64,000 nucleotides of DNA from Symbiodinium natans (taxonomy: Eukaryota; Sar; Dinophyceae; Suessiales; Symbiodiniaceae), in assembly GCA_905221605.1 (NCBI GenBank), contig CAJNDS010000577.1:1-64000 (forward strand), in the 5' to 3' direction. Of the stretch, positions 40,442-52,335 are shown in pieces. The position numbers were made by a program, and so were the translations under genes. The notes under the pieces are model-generated. The model was not told the origin of the DNA and did no database searches. It saw only the letters and a program-made list of their open reading frames with translations. Within the stretch, counting starts at the first letter, position 1, and each line of letters starts with the position of its first letter.

Positions 40442-40923
40442 ACACACGGAGCTGTGATCAAAATGCTGTGACTGCGCCTTTGGAGGCATTTTGAGCCTGG
40501 GTTTCGTGGCCCTCGCCGACGTGTCTGTCCAGAATTTCGAAGCTCAGTGCCTTGACAGATCTTGGCACCATGCTGCGACAAACCAACTTCTGCCTGCGAA
40601 TCGGAGAGAATCGGAGAGAGAATCGGGGGGAGTTCTGAGGTGCTTTTCTGCTGGCGAAGCTGGCTCCGTAGATGCTCGGACCCAGATAGCTGCGATAGCT
40701 GGGGCAAACAGAAGTCATGCTCCGCAGACAGCCCCCCCCACAGTGTCCGCACTGAGCTGTACTGAGTGCGAAAAGTGCCACGATAAGTTGTGACAAGGAT
40801 CGGTCGAGTACGACCATTCGACTTCTTGTTCAAGCCGCTTGACCTTATGTGACGCCGTATGTAGCATGAGCCTAGTATGAGTCTAATATGCAAAATATGC
40901 ATATGCACTTTACGGAGCCGCAG

Positions 40924-43900
40924 TTTATGCCATCGTGGCGCCATGCCCTGATCGCTGTGAGGACTGGACTTCTCATGAGCTTGTGTCCACCGTGGCGGCC
41001 TTCATTCTGAAGGAATGGTTAGGATACCACGTGGAGCTCGTACATCTTACCGAGCACCTTGCTGCAGATGTTGGCTTCACCGAGTCCAGCTGAGGCTTCA
41101 GTCATGTTGCAGCCAAAAGCAGCTAAGGTCTTTCTCCCACGATGTCAATGTTCATCAAGCTGCGCTAGAATCCCTGCGCAAAGGCTCCCTCCCACAAGCC
41201 ATGATTTCACAAATGATCGTTGCATGTCCCAATGTCAGGCGCGTGGGATGTCGACGTGGAAAATTGGGCCCTTGTGCAAACGCAAGAGCTCCGGGATGGA
41301 CTGAGCAAGTACTCCGAGCCTTTGGCACCCATAGGATACAGCGGGCGCTCAGGCGCACTTTTTGCACCACCTTGTTGCACCCTTTTTGCCAGGAGTTGTG
41401 TGTATGTGTGTGAGAGTGCTTGAAGCTCGAGTTTGATGACAGGCCTCTACATCTCGAGAAGCACCATCGAGAAGCACAAGTTTGCAGACTGGTGGAAGTT
41501 CTACGTGCGACCTGGATATGCTCGATCTCTCGGCTTCTCCGGGCCCGACCAAGAAGAGCTTCGAAGCGTCCTGGGTGCTGACTTCCCCTCTTGCCCCTCG
41601 GAACTTTAGGTTTACCATGCTTTGCCCAACTGGCCTCCTTAAGTCCAACGCGCAGATCTTTTGCAGCCAAGGCGATCCGGAGCAGTTCCCTTGGTGCAGC
41701 CGTGAATTAGAGGGCTACTGGGTTTCCCCCGAATGCACGCAGAACATCTCATCATGCATACAAGTGATCATGGGGCCGCCGCACTGGGATCAGGGCTACT
41801 TCGAGCAGGCCGGGAGGATGGGAACGTGTATGATGCAGTGCGATGCAGTGTCCGAGTGGAGTCGTAGCCCATCCTGGCAGTCCGCATCGTTCAGGTTGCC
41901 GCCAACCTGGGCCTCCCCTTTGTGTTCGCCTACTTTGGGGCGGACGGCCTTCACAAGAAACATGTCCAGCTTGCAGAGCAGTCTGAAGATGTTTCGTCCT
42001 CAGAGGGGGGATCCCGTGGAAAGAAGATCCTCTTAAGGTCTGGACGGCTAGGGAGGTTGCCTCAGCAAAGTCCCGAGCCTGTACCCAGAAGAAAAAGTGA
42101 AGCAAGAACGGATGCAAGTAAGCTAAACAGGAAAGACGCAAGGAAGAATAAGCAAGAGGTAACGGGGGGCTCGGACAGCTTAGGCCTTGAGGTTGTTCGG
42201 CGAATATACATCCTGATGTGTCCTCGGTCCAGGCCCCCGAGTTTTAGAAGAAACCGCATGGCATCCCTCTCATCCCTCTATGTTCTGTAGGAGAAGTTCT
42301 CCTGTTTTCATTTCAGCAAGGTCTCTGGTTTCTTCGTTTTCCATCTTCCCACTGAGCCTCTTGAGCCGAAGCAAGCAAACACAGCAAACAAAGCAAAGGA
42401 CCGTAAAGTGCCCAGGTGGTGTTTTATTCTTGGACCTCGAACTGGGGAGACGAATACCACAAATCGGCCCGCATTTCTCTACCGGACCCTCTGTCAACCA
42501 CAGTTGCTGCTGAGTATGACCGGAATCCAAATGGGACGAATGCTGTCGACTACCCAGAGGTTTTGCTTATGAAAGTGCTGGCAACATCGTTGTTTCAGAA
42601 GGCTCCGGAAGCATACTGGATGATGCGGCGGCTTTCTGTGGGTGACAGCGAGCTGCGCGAACTGCTCAGTTCTTCAAAACTCACCAGCCGTCAACAGATC
42701 GAAGAGTCTGCTTGCGGTTTCGTACGACGACATCTAGACCTTGTTCAACAGGTGGCTCCAAATTGCATGACGCAGATATTGGAGGGGAATGCAGACAACG
42801 CATTTGACAGGGCCACAGGGACCTGCACGAACGCTGCAGCTGGAAGCTTCCACTGCTTCGACACGGTCTACGACAATCAGAAGGTCGATCAGGTAGATCA
42901 CTCCAAGACGGTCATTCGATTCGGCCAGCGGGATTGGCTCTCGCACGACTTGATGCGTGAAATTACCCAGATCTTGATTGCAGAAAAGCTGGGCTACACA
43001 GTGCGGTCAGAGGACATTGCGCACGAGCCTTCGGCGGTGGCTTGGGTGCGCTTTCTTGAGTATTCTTGAGTCACGCATGCGCGGATTTTCAAGAGAGCTG
43101 CAAGCTTTCTGAGCAAATTCCCTGAAGGTTGTAAGCTCTCTGTAAAGTCACGCATCAGGACTGGGCAGCGCTTCTCGAGCGCAATGTGATGGACGTGGAA
43201 ATGGAGAGCTGGCAGGTGGATATCTTCGACCCCCTGGTCCAATTCTATGTGAATGGCAATGGGATCATTCAACCTCCAGAACAAGTCGGCTGGAGTGGGC
43301 GCATTGGTTTTTTTGTCATGCCGGAGGTGGTGCAGGACAACCCCTTTGCAGACTTTTACAAGTTCTATGCGCCTTGGACAGATTTGGAGGGGTGTAAGAA
43401 AAGTATATAGATGTCCAGTTGTGCGCTGCGCCGCTGCGCCATCCGTCAAATTGAGGAAGGAAGTGCCGCGTGGGAGGCAGGATACCGTGTCTCCAACCAC
43501 ACGGAGCTTGTCAACATCTTGGACGGAGTCAGCTTCTGCTCAGATGATTCTGACCGCTTTTGGTGTGAAGGACTGGGGGAATCCAGAGCTTGGGTTGGGA
43601 GGGTTGGGAGGGCTGGGAACAGGGGGCGGTTTGTGCAAAGCTCTGGTCCTGCTGGAGGACCATATGCAAACCAATATGTCCCGAAGCGTTGCCGGATGGA
43701 TTCTCCTTGCGTAGAAGCAATCCTGAACAACCCATCCTGGTCGCAAGGCAGGGTTCTTAGTGCACGCGGAGTCTCAGAGCTGAGATGCAATGTGTCATGA
43801 CATTCACGACTCAGCCGAGGCACTTTTGAGCAGCTGGTGGTCAACAACAACCTTAGCAACCTGGCCCAACGCATGACGCAAGACGACAAAACGTAGCAAA

Positions 43901-44420
43901 GGCACACAACAGGCTGAGAGGCGTCTTCCAACCAAGCTTAAGCCGTGCCTCTGGCGGATTCTGGTGACAACGACGACCATTCATTTTTGTTTTTTTGGGG
44001 GGGGGGGGGGGCAAGGGGGCGACCATTCAAGTTCTGTGCCGAGCAGGGCAGCAGAGATCCACTTGATGCAGGTATTGCTCTGTCCTATTACGGCAGTCGC
44101 TACATGGACTTGGTGGAGAAGCTTCGTGAGGACAAGACGCCCGCCATCTTCTATGGATACTTGGAAGGAATTAGCATTCCATTGCGTGCTGATTCGAAGA
44201 AGCGGAGCCTAGGGTGGGTTCCATGGGAGAAAGCGGCTCAGTTTGGACTGACAAACCACATCGGCCGAATTTCCTTCCCGGATTACTACCGCGGTTGTGC
44301 CCTCGATGTGGCTTGGACCCCAAGTGGAGCACGGCGCTGCGATCTGGCAGCCACAACTGTGTACAAACTTCGGCGAAAGGACTTGGCAGCCGCTTGGCGG
44401 TTGATTGAGCTGTTTTTTTG
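40924..44420 (+). CDS. Large receptor/transporter-like gene, part 1: two tandem glycine-betaine-type substrate-binding domains
   Basis: Exons read in order give an OpuAC-like periplasmic-binding fold twice. Domain 1: 40924-41078 (EDWTSHELVSTVAAFILKEW, LGYHVELV), 41220-41352 (WDVDVENWALVQTQELRDG, ending GYSGRSG), 41443-41600 (LYISRSTIEKHKFADWWKFY), 41667-41860 (YWVSPECTQNISSCIQVIMG, WDQGYFEQ), about 41890-42000 (NLGLPFVFAYFGADGLHKKH) and 42416 on (VVFYSWTSNWGDEYHKSARI, DYPEVLLMKVLATSLFQKAP). The same exon, to about 43040, starts domain 2 (TVIRFGQRDWLSHDLMREIT, EKLGYTV), continuing at 43165-43390 (VGWSGRIGFFVMPEVVQDNP), 43640-43745, about 43826-43880 and 44025-44420 (FYGYLEGISIPL, GCALDVAWTP). 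The join 41352/41443 is a GC-AG intron closing as GYSGRSG-LYIS. These domains bind quaternary amines in bacterial importers; here they precede cysteine-rich and membrane parts. Confidence 0.78.
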
Positions 44421-45545
44421 ATTGCCCCCAAAGTCTCTCCTTGCCAGCAAAGATCCATGCGGCATCGTGAGCTTAGAAGTTACACACCAGCCTTATCGTG
44501 CAAGGGGGCTAGCCAGGGCCAGGGAGCTGCGTTGCAGGATCGAGCGCCGGAAGCAGCTTATGTGATTGACCACTTGCAGGTGACGCAGGAGCAGGCAGTA
44601 GGGCCTAAGAAGCCAAGTTTGCCTACTCAAAATTGCCTTGGCAGACCTGGGCAGTGGTTGTCAGTGCTGCAGCCTTCAGTCGTAGGGGAACCGTTCTCAT
44701 GTGGCGGATGTTCGTATAGGGTTCCTTGCAAAATCTCACCCTGCTTCGCAGATGGCCCTGCTCCTGTCGATGCACCGTGAAGGAGGTGGCAACTTGACAA
44801 CTCAAGAGACAGCGTGCTACTTTGCCAAAAACATGAACCCTGGCACGATGGCAACGCTCTGATTTTCATTTCAGCACGTTTCTTTGTACGCGTTGAGTTA
44901 GGTTGGAGACCTGGAATGAGAGGTTAGACCCTGCAAAAACAACCTGACAACCTAGAGGAGAACAACCCAGCTTGCAAATACTTCAGAATTGTTTTTGCCC
45001 ACCTTGTGCCTGTCGAGGGTGGAAGCTGTCGAGAGGGCCTTGCCTGAGTGCATCACCAACCCACCGACGAATCCGAAGATTGGCGACCGTGTAGACTGGT
45101 GGCAATGCAAGTATCTGTTTTCGTGTGAGATCATGTGGGGATGATTGCTTTGCTTTCCTGGCTTTAGGCAACAGAGCTCTAGCTGTCCCTCACATGATAA
45201 TCATTCATGGTACGCGAGGTTTGGAACGCTGCAGTGCGCGAGTGCGTGCGCCTGGAGTGTGACAGGACCCATGCCGCCGTGACACAAACAGTGGCGGGAT
45301 GTGGTAGGAAGTGTGTTTTGCCCATCACGGTGTTGCCGATGCCTTGCTGTTTCAGCTTCTGGGATAGGAATGCGTCGCTCATCTTCGACAGCAGCACCGG
45401 CTTTTCGCGCTGTCGCGTCTGCAGTGTGGAGCGCTGGGGGGGTGGGAGGGCACGAGGGCGAGGGGAGCGCATGGCATTTTCGAAGTTCACCACGGCGGCG
45501 AAACCCGCTTTTCTTGACATGCCCTGGGCAGGAGAACGCGGGAAC
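44421..45545 (+). other. Linker region with possible small exons
   Basis: Short coding-like pieces continue the large gene: 44776-44861 (GGNLTTQETACYFAKNMNPG) resembles the alpha-helical end of a binding domain, and 45040-45110 (ITNPPTNPKIGDRVDWWQCK) could follow. Boundaries are not fixed. Confidence 0.35.
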
Positions 45546-47110
45546 AGTGCCGGCCGATGATCAGATGTCTTGCAAGCCCTGCCCCGCAGCAACGGCGCCA
45601 GATGCACTGGGTGAAACCTGTTTGGCGGGGATCTCAGTTGGTTGCGAGTGTGTACAGGTTTAACCTGATTGTCCGGTAGAGATTTGTTGCCGAATGTTGT
45701 TCGCAAACCAGTCCTATGAACTTATGAAGGTGGGGTTTAAGTTGTCAAAGCAAAGCCTTCCTAGACCAGGTCCGAGTCCTTTTTTTGCTTGTTGCAACCT
45801 GGCTCATGGACGTTCTTTTCGCGCAGTCCCTGCCAGGACTGCCCGCCTGGCCGATATGCACAGGAAGCAGCAAGCCCCACCTGCCAGGCAATGTGTCACA
45901 CATGTCACACTGTCATTTCAATCGTCTTCTTGGCACTTCTTGGCGCTGGGCCGCTCGATCAGGCTTGCCCAGAAATGCGCTACAACCCATTGAAGCGGCA
46001 ATCGCGCTGCGCCCGCTGCCCGCGAGGAGCCATGCCAACGCCTCGGCTTTTCTGTCTACAACTTCTTCTCGTGCCCGCATAGTGTGAATTCTGATGCGGC
46101 CCAGCTTCGGCGCGGCCCCCCCTCAGCTTAAGACATTAGCATCTGAGCATGTGATGACGCGGAACCCGACAGCTCAGAATCCTCAAAGGTCTTGTAGAGT
46201 CCAGTTCCATTGCGACCCCTAACATGGGGCCCCCGGACCAAACGAGGGTACTTTGGAGCATTGGGCCGGGGGGCTGTCAGTAGGTCTTTTACCCCAAACG
46301 CCCATCAGGCCCGGGGCCTCGGCGGATGTGCAAGATTTCCCACCAACCCATGGAGTGTGACGATTCGGTGCAGCAGCGTCGCATGAGCGCTGAAGACGTT
46401 TCGTTCTCGACTGAAGATGCTTCGGGCCTGACGGGTCCAACGGCACTGGCGCCACCTCCTTCTACGCGGCTGCAAGCTACCATTTGATCGTCAATGGGGA
46501 CATTTGGCCTGGTTATATAGATCGCATCTTTGTCCCGAGTGAGTGTTCTCCGGGACCAGTACTTGGGACATGCGTGCTGAGATGGCAACTGAATTTGCTG
46601 AATGCTTGAGCATCTGTGGCGCACAAGATGTGCGCATGCTGTCGCCAAGGATGCGGATCTCGAAATCCAGAATGCCTTCGCCCTGAAAATGTTGCGACGC
46701 GGTGAAATAGAGACTATGTATATGCAACTGATCGGGAAACCCAGACACTGTCGGCGTGACGTTGTCACGTGCCCATGCAAGCCTTTGAGGAACTGCTTCG
46801 ACTGCTGGGACAAGGAGGATCCTTTGGATCTCATTGGTCCATTCAAGTGCCCTGTGAGTGCCGCGTGCCTTGAGAACAACACGTGCCTGGTTGATCATTG
46901 GCAAGGCTCTCCAAACCTCAAGGCATTTGTGCCACGTTGTGCTTCATGAGGTATACTAACGAAGCTCACAGGAGAAAGTTCGAAGTTGCGAACGACTGAG
47001 GTGCTTCCGCAGTGAGGAGGGCATCCCAATAATGGACGGGCCCCTGTGCGGTAGCTGCCGACCTGGCTCCGTGGCGGCTTGGGGGTTTGCGGGCGTGGGC
47101 GGCTGTGTGT
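45546..47110 (+). CDS. Large receptor-like gene, part 2: cysteine-rich GCC2/GCC3 (ephrin-receptor-like) repeats
   Basis: Small exons preceded by clear AG acceptors carry repeats of the GCC2/GCC3 type (C-x2-CP-x-G-x-Y...C). They are 45560-45655 (SCKPCPAATAPDALGETCL), 45829-45895 (CQDCPPGRYAQEAASPTCQA), 45966-46050 (CPEMRYNPLKRQSRCARCPR), about 46725-46912 (VTCPCKPLRNCFDCWDKEDP, CPVSAACLENNTCLVDHW) and 47034-47090 (GPLCGSCRPGSVAAWG). Spacing of cysteines and the CPPGRY and GPLCGSC motifs match extracellular repeats of this class. The part follows the substrate-binding domains on the same strand and would form a rigid extracellular stalk. Confidence 0.7.
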
Positions 47111-47180
47111 CGAGTGAGCGAGCAAGAGAGGGAGAGAGAGAGAGGATAGAGATAGACCCTCTGGAGGGGGCCTCTTCGCT

Positions 47181-47398
47181 GAGAAGAAGAAGAAGAAAAA
47201 GAAGAAGAAGAAGAAGAAGAAAAAGAAGAAGAAGAAGAACAATAAGAAGAATAATAAGAATTAGAAGAAGAAGAAGAGGAAGAAGAAGAAGAAGAATAAG
47301 AAGAAGAAGAAGAGGAAGAAGAAGAAGCAGAAGAAGAAGAAGAAGAAGAAGAAGAAGAAGAAGAAGAAGAAGAAGGAGAAGAAGAAGAAGAAGAAGAA

Positions 47399-47429
<31 letters not shown>

Positions 47430-47668
47430 AAGAAGAAGAAGAAGAAGAAGAAGAAGAAGAAGAAGAAGAAGAAGAAGAAGAAGAAGAAGAAGAAGAAGAA
47501 GAAGAAGAAGAAGAAGAAGAAGAAGAAGAAGAAAGAAGAAGAAGAAGAAGAAGAAGAAGAAGAAGAAGAAGAAGAAGAAGAAGAAGAAGAAGAAGAAGAA
47601 GAAGAAGAAGAAGAAGAAGAAGAAGAAGAAGAAGAAGAAGAAGAAGAAGAAGAAGAAGAAGAAGAAGA
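47181..47668. repeat. (GAA)n microsatellite, about 490 bp
   Basis: Almost pure GAA with early interruptions (AATAAGAAG, GGAAG). It follows the last visible GCC2/GCC3 exon and probably lies in an intron. A (GA)17 tract follows at 47700-47735. Confidence 0.97.
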
Positions 47669-47697
47669 TAGAGATAGAGTCCGGGGGTTTAAGTGTG

Positions 47698-47699
<2 letters not shown>

Positions 47700-47735
<36 letters not shown>
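47700..47735. repeat. (GA)n microsatellite
   Basis: Perfect GA dinucleotides, with a second shorter GA run at 47777-47797. Confidence 0.95.
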
Positions 47736-47737
<2 letters not shown>

Positions 47738-47739
47738 CC

Positions 47740-49400
47740 GGCGAGCCACTCGCACCGGGGGGCGAAACAGGGAGATCGAGAGAGAGAGAGAGAGAGCGAG
47801 GTTCCCAGCAGATAAGTGTTGGCTTGCTTGGTACCTTCGTCAGGGGGAGGGTTCCGACGCCGCGGGGGGACGACTTTCACCCAGTGCACTCGAGACCTGT
47901 CGTACATTGCTGGGTAGGGTGCGTTGCGTTTCGGATTCGTGCAGTGAGTTAGACGGGCCCTGCTGTGTTGCCCTTTAATTCCAGAATGCGGATTCCAAAG
48001 CTGCCTGGCCGCGTAAAAGAAGGACACAGAGAGGGTTATGAATTGAGTCTGCCTTAGTTTTCCTGACGGTTTTCTTTTCGGATTTCGACGGGGTCGGGGT
48101 GCCCCGCAGGGTGGGTGGGGGGGGGTGGCATGACGTTCGCTCATATTTCGAGTGCGTGCTGTCGCAAGAGTCCTTTCCAGGTGTCCAAGTGGAATCGTAT
48201 GCGCTTCACGGCCCAAAATCGTTAGAAGTTTCCGGAACAAGATGCACTGTGACAAGAGCCCAGCTGCCACAATTTTGCGAGTCCAGGGACAACATCGCAA
48301 CGCTTCCGCGCTGTGTCGAACAATGTCGAACAAAACGACCCACAAAGACCTCAGGCAGCTATTGCGCCTCTTCTGCCAAAGGAAGAAAACATGATAAGAG
48401 TAACAAGCGGAAGACGGAGAGCGACATAGTGAGACAGAGAGAGCGAGAGAGAGACAAAGCATGGGGTCTCCCCCATGTCTCGGAAAGGGAAAGGGAAGGG
48501 GAAGAAGGGGAAGAAGGGGGAAGGGGAGGAAGAAGGACAAGAAGGGGAAAGGTGTGAGCGGACGTAGCATCCGCTTGCTTCGACTACGGCATATATGACT
48601 AATATGCCTCTTCCAGTCCTGTCAAAGATAGAATCCCGCGCTGCGCTTTTGATGGTTGTTGCGTGCTCGATAGTAACCTTTCTAGGGCGGCGAACTGAGA
48701 TGCAATCCACCAGCACCTGCGAGCAGCAGATTTGTTGAGGCTTTCAGCGGTCAACGCCAGACGAGCCTTGCAATCGATGCCCTCCAGACTGGTTGACTAT
48801 TCTGGTCATCTGCGTGTGCATGGTCGGTGGCATTGGTGGCCTCTGCTTGCTCTCCTGGTCTCAGGTCCTTCTGCAATTTGAGAGTTGGGGCAAATGTTCT
48901 GGCATGGCTCTGTGAGACATGTGCTGAGATCACAGATTCAGGTTTTCGCTGTGTATTCTCGTGAGACCTGGAGGATGCATCTTTGGGAAACTTGCGGGGC
49001 GTGTACTCCATCGTCTTGAAGATCCTGTGCAACTTCTTTGTGCAGCTCAAAGCCCTGGGCCAGGTGCCTCGTCTTGAGAGCTTAATTATAACGGGGATTC
49101 TCTGAGGTTTCGCTTGAAGTATATTATATGTGGCAGTACGACAGGTCCATCTCGGTGTCTTTGGGATCTGCGTGTCCGGCCCGTCGAGCCAGAGTGAAGT
49201 GTGTTTGTTTTTTGCAGTCTGTCGGGCGCTTTGTCACCGTGTCGGTCCCCGCATGCATCCCCGAGCCGCTAGGGCCCTCAAGCCATCCTTCCATCCTTCC
49301 ATGGGGGACATGGATGGCAAACTCCAGGTAACAGATCTGAACGGCGTGATAAAGGCCGTGCTTTTTTGTGTGCCATGTGCCAGTCCCCAGAACAAGTAGC
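47740..49400. other. Probable intron sequence of the large gene, GA-rich in part
   Basis: 48415-48560 is purine-rich (GAGAGAG, then GGGAAGGGGAAGAAGGGG). A possible exon after the acceptor GTTTGTTTTTTGCAG lies at 49220-49330 in two competing frames. No other feature recognised. Confidence 0.4.
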
Positions 49401-49404
49401 GGAA

Positions 49405-49800
49405 GAAGCCCACGGGCATCTGCAGAACTGTGGAAAAAGCACAGGCCCTCAGTGACGAGAGCTTCAGTCAAGCGATTCTGACATCACCAGTGGCATTTTC
49501 ACTGGGCATCGGGGATGTCCTGGAAAATCCCTCCACTGCAATCTTTTCGCTTGACGCCCGTCAAACAGCGCGTAGATTTTGTTTCTGCTGGGTACTGACG
49601 TTTGCTGAACGGCGCTCTAGTTGCCATCCTTGCATCATCCAAGCTCAAGCTGAGGAGTGCTTGATGATGGCTGGTGGAACGAGTCCGCGGGACAGTCAGT
49701 ACTTCAAAGTTCTCGGAAGCTTGGATGATATTCAGCGGCTTCACGCCTATGTCACCAGTTGCACTATCTCATTTTTGCTTTCAGTGTACTCTGGTTAAAC
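49405..49800 (+). CDS. Large receptor-like gene, exon before the membrane region
   Basis: The plus frame reads VEKAQALSDESFSQAILTSP, VAFSLGIGDVLENPSTAIFS and, further on, SLDDIQRLHAYVTSC, a coding-like composition. It sits directly before the first membrane helix at 49838. The extent of the true exon inside this stretch is uncertain because another part (49570-49680) looks less coding. Confidence 0.4.
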
Positions 49801-49821
49801 TCGGGTAGACCGAGCTGAGGA

Positions 49822-50670
49822 GCCTTGTTGCTGATTCCCATCATGCTTCTCACCACGTTGGTATTGGCAGTGCTGTCCTGTTGGACTTGGCACATGGTGC
49901 GACCTAAGCCGCTGCGCTGGAACCATCATTCCCTGACCTCTCGCAACCTGGCCTACAGTGCTTGCAGTGCTTGCAGTGCAGGGGAATTCCTGTGAACCAA
50001 CGTTTCTGCTCAGGCCTTCCCTGTGCTATGCAGTTTGTCGATCGTAAAAAGTTTTTTTCTTGTTGTATCTTGTTGTCACTTCGGCCTCGCAGACGAGCGA
50101 ATGTTGTCAGTTCATGTGTTCCGATTTGCCCTGGCATGACCAGACTACCCTTTGAAACCGTTCCCTCGCTGGTGCGGATGCAGAGAGCGCATGTGTGCAA
50201 GATCTGGGAGAGCTGCAGAGCCAGCATGGGTCAAACCCAGGTATTGTACTATCCTTCTCCTCCCTCGCCGTTCTGGAGATGTATTTCCTGCAGCCCATGG
50301 TGACATCGCAACTTCTTTCGGTCTTCGACTGCTCGGCCACAGACGCAGGAACCTAGCCGGCATAACCGTGCTTTCATGTTGTGGTGCGGTTCTTTGGCGG
50401 TAGATCACTGCCTAAACGCAGGAGGCGCTATGCTGGACTTTCGCCGCTGGTCCTATGATCTGAGAGCCCAAAGCTGCACGAAGATACGGACTTCGCTTTC
50501 TTGCAAGAAAGCTGAGAGCAAGCATGAGCAATCCAAGGCGTCAACTGCGAGTCCGATTTTCACATGCAGTGGCAGCTGGCCACTACCTTTGGTTTGCTCT
50601 TGTTTTCCTTCGGCATCCCGTTCATCCTCTACCTCATTCCTAAACTGAGACTCGTCGGATCTGTCTGCGG

Positions 50671-50746
<76 letters not shown>

Positions 50747-52335
50747 ATCCCGGACACGCTCTCTCAACCTTTCCTCTGAGGGGAACGTGAGCACTGAGGA
50801 TCTTGCGCTCGAAGCGGTACACGTTGCAGAGCCCGGAAATGTGGAGTGTTTTCGGCTTTCTCTACGATGGACACCTGAGTATATCACGATCCACCTGAGG
50901 GCTTGCATGGCTATTGCAGCTAAGATGGGGAGCCCATGTGTGCTTAACTCCCGTCTGCACGGCATGCAGGATTCGAGCCGGACTTTTGGTACTACGAGTC
51001 CTGGATGATGTTGCGCCTTGACTGAAGAAGGCAATGTCATAATCGTTCTGCCAGACTGCCGTCCTTGATCCCAGGAGAAAGACCTACATCCTCATTGCTG
51101 CCAACCTCTTTTGGTTCAGTCCGGAGACAAGGACTGTTCTCCTGCTGACCTTGGTCATCTACTTCCGCTACATGCACCTGCGAGACCCGCCGAATCCAGA
51201 GATTCCTACGCAGGTTCACGCAAATAGAGCAGTTTTCTGGCCCGATGCTTGGTGTTTAAGGAGATCTGCCCTTCGACAATCGGGCATACCAGGGAGTCGA
51301 CCGCCTGCAGTTCGACTCTTTAGCAACGTTCACATGGCTTCTTCTTGGACGCCTTTTCCGTACCATGCCACTTGGATTGGCCCAAAGACATGCGGATGGG
51401 TGACAAGGTCTATCCAGCCTAATGCGTGTGCCAAAAGTACCCACGGAGGTTGCAGATGACCGACAACACAATCGATGATAGTTACTCGCCATTTTTTTAC
51501 ATCCCGGCAGCCTGCAATTTCATGATATTGCTATGCAGAACCTTGGCCAAAGAGCAGAAACATGATTTTTGATGAAGAAGTGAAGACTCGCGGCCAGGAG
51601 CTTCTTTCGTCAGGTTCGTCACCCCAGCAGTGAACAGTAGCCCATTATGTGAGTTGCGCCACCCCATGTTTGGACAAGGAGCTGTATACCTGGTGCTTCG
51701 GGAGATGATTTGGCCGCTGCAGTCGCCGCCCACCATGTTTCCTGGCACAGCTTCGCGCCGGCGCCGGCGCCGCACAAACGTCACTGGATTGTGACTGCAC
51801 TGCGGGCCGAGGCTTCCAAATTGGCTGAGATCAAGGCTGGACCATCGGCTGACCTTTTCCTTCATCCCTCCTGTGGCGACCTGAGCGATGTCTGGGTGGC
51901 CGAAGAGCAGAGACGCCCATTCTTAACCTGTGACCAAGGCAGGCTTAGACCTCGGGGATGAGGACCGTGAGGAATTCAAAGGCCGCGGCCCGTATGGCGC
52001 AATCCTAAACAGTGGAGCCTGAAATTTAGGACCTACAGGAGACTTTCGCTTTCCAGGCGTGGAGCATGGCAGCCTGTCTGGTCTTGCTGGCAACGTTGCA
52101 GCGGACTGGGGCTTGTCCAGTGCCCACACGCTACCAGATGAGGCACGGATGGGGGATCGGATGGAGTCGGATGGGCCCCCATGACGGGACCCGAAAAGAC
52201 TCGTCTTAGTCACATGTGATTGCAAGTGCGAAATATTCCTTGCAGAGGAGCGTGAGATGCTGAAGACGATCCTAACGGAAACCGTGGAGGTTCTGCTGAG
52301 GCGGCACGAGATCGTCCACAAGGAGGCAGGTGCAC
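49822..52335 (+). CDS. Large receptor-like gene, part 3: multi-pass membrane C-terminus
   Basis: Exons: 49838-49950 (IPIMLLTTLVLAVLSCWTWH, a membrane helix), 50570-50663 (WQLATTFGLLLFSFGIPFIL, second helix), about 50836-50880 (VFGFLYDGHLS), about 50966-51005 (GFEPDFWYYESWMMLRL), 51047-51200 (RRKTYILIAANLFWF, TVLLLTLVIYFRYMHL), 51267-51405 (GDLPFDNRAYQGVDRLQFDS, LATFTWLLLGRLF) and 52219-52332 (EEREMLKTILTETVEVLLRR, a cytoplasmic helix). The order 'FGFLYDG - WYYESWMMLR - helix - PFDN..DRLQ..SLATF' is what I know from the membrane half of protist GCC2/GCC3 proteins. It supports one gene from 40.9 to 52.3 kb encoding a cell-surface or vacuolar protein. Stop not identified with certainty. Confidence 0.62.
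50671..50745. repeat. (GT)n microsatellite in an intron of the large gene
   Basis: About 37 GT dinucleotides directly after the second membrane-helix exon. Confidence 0.97.

Larger units (their letters stand above)
39012..40923. other. Intronic or intergenic stretch
   Basis: No recognisable exon apart from weak open frames (39409-39891 plus). Holds the two minisatellites annotated separately. Confidence 0.35.
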
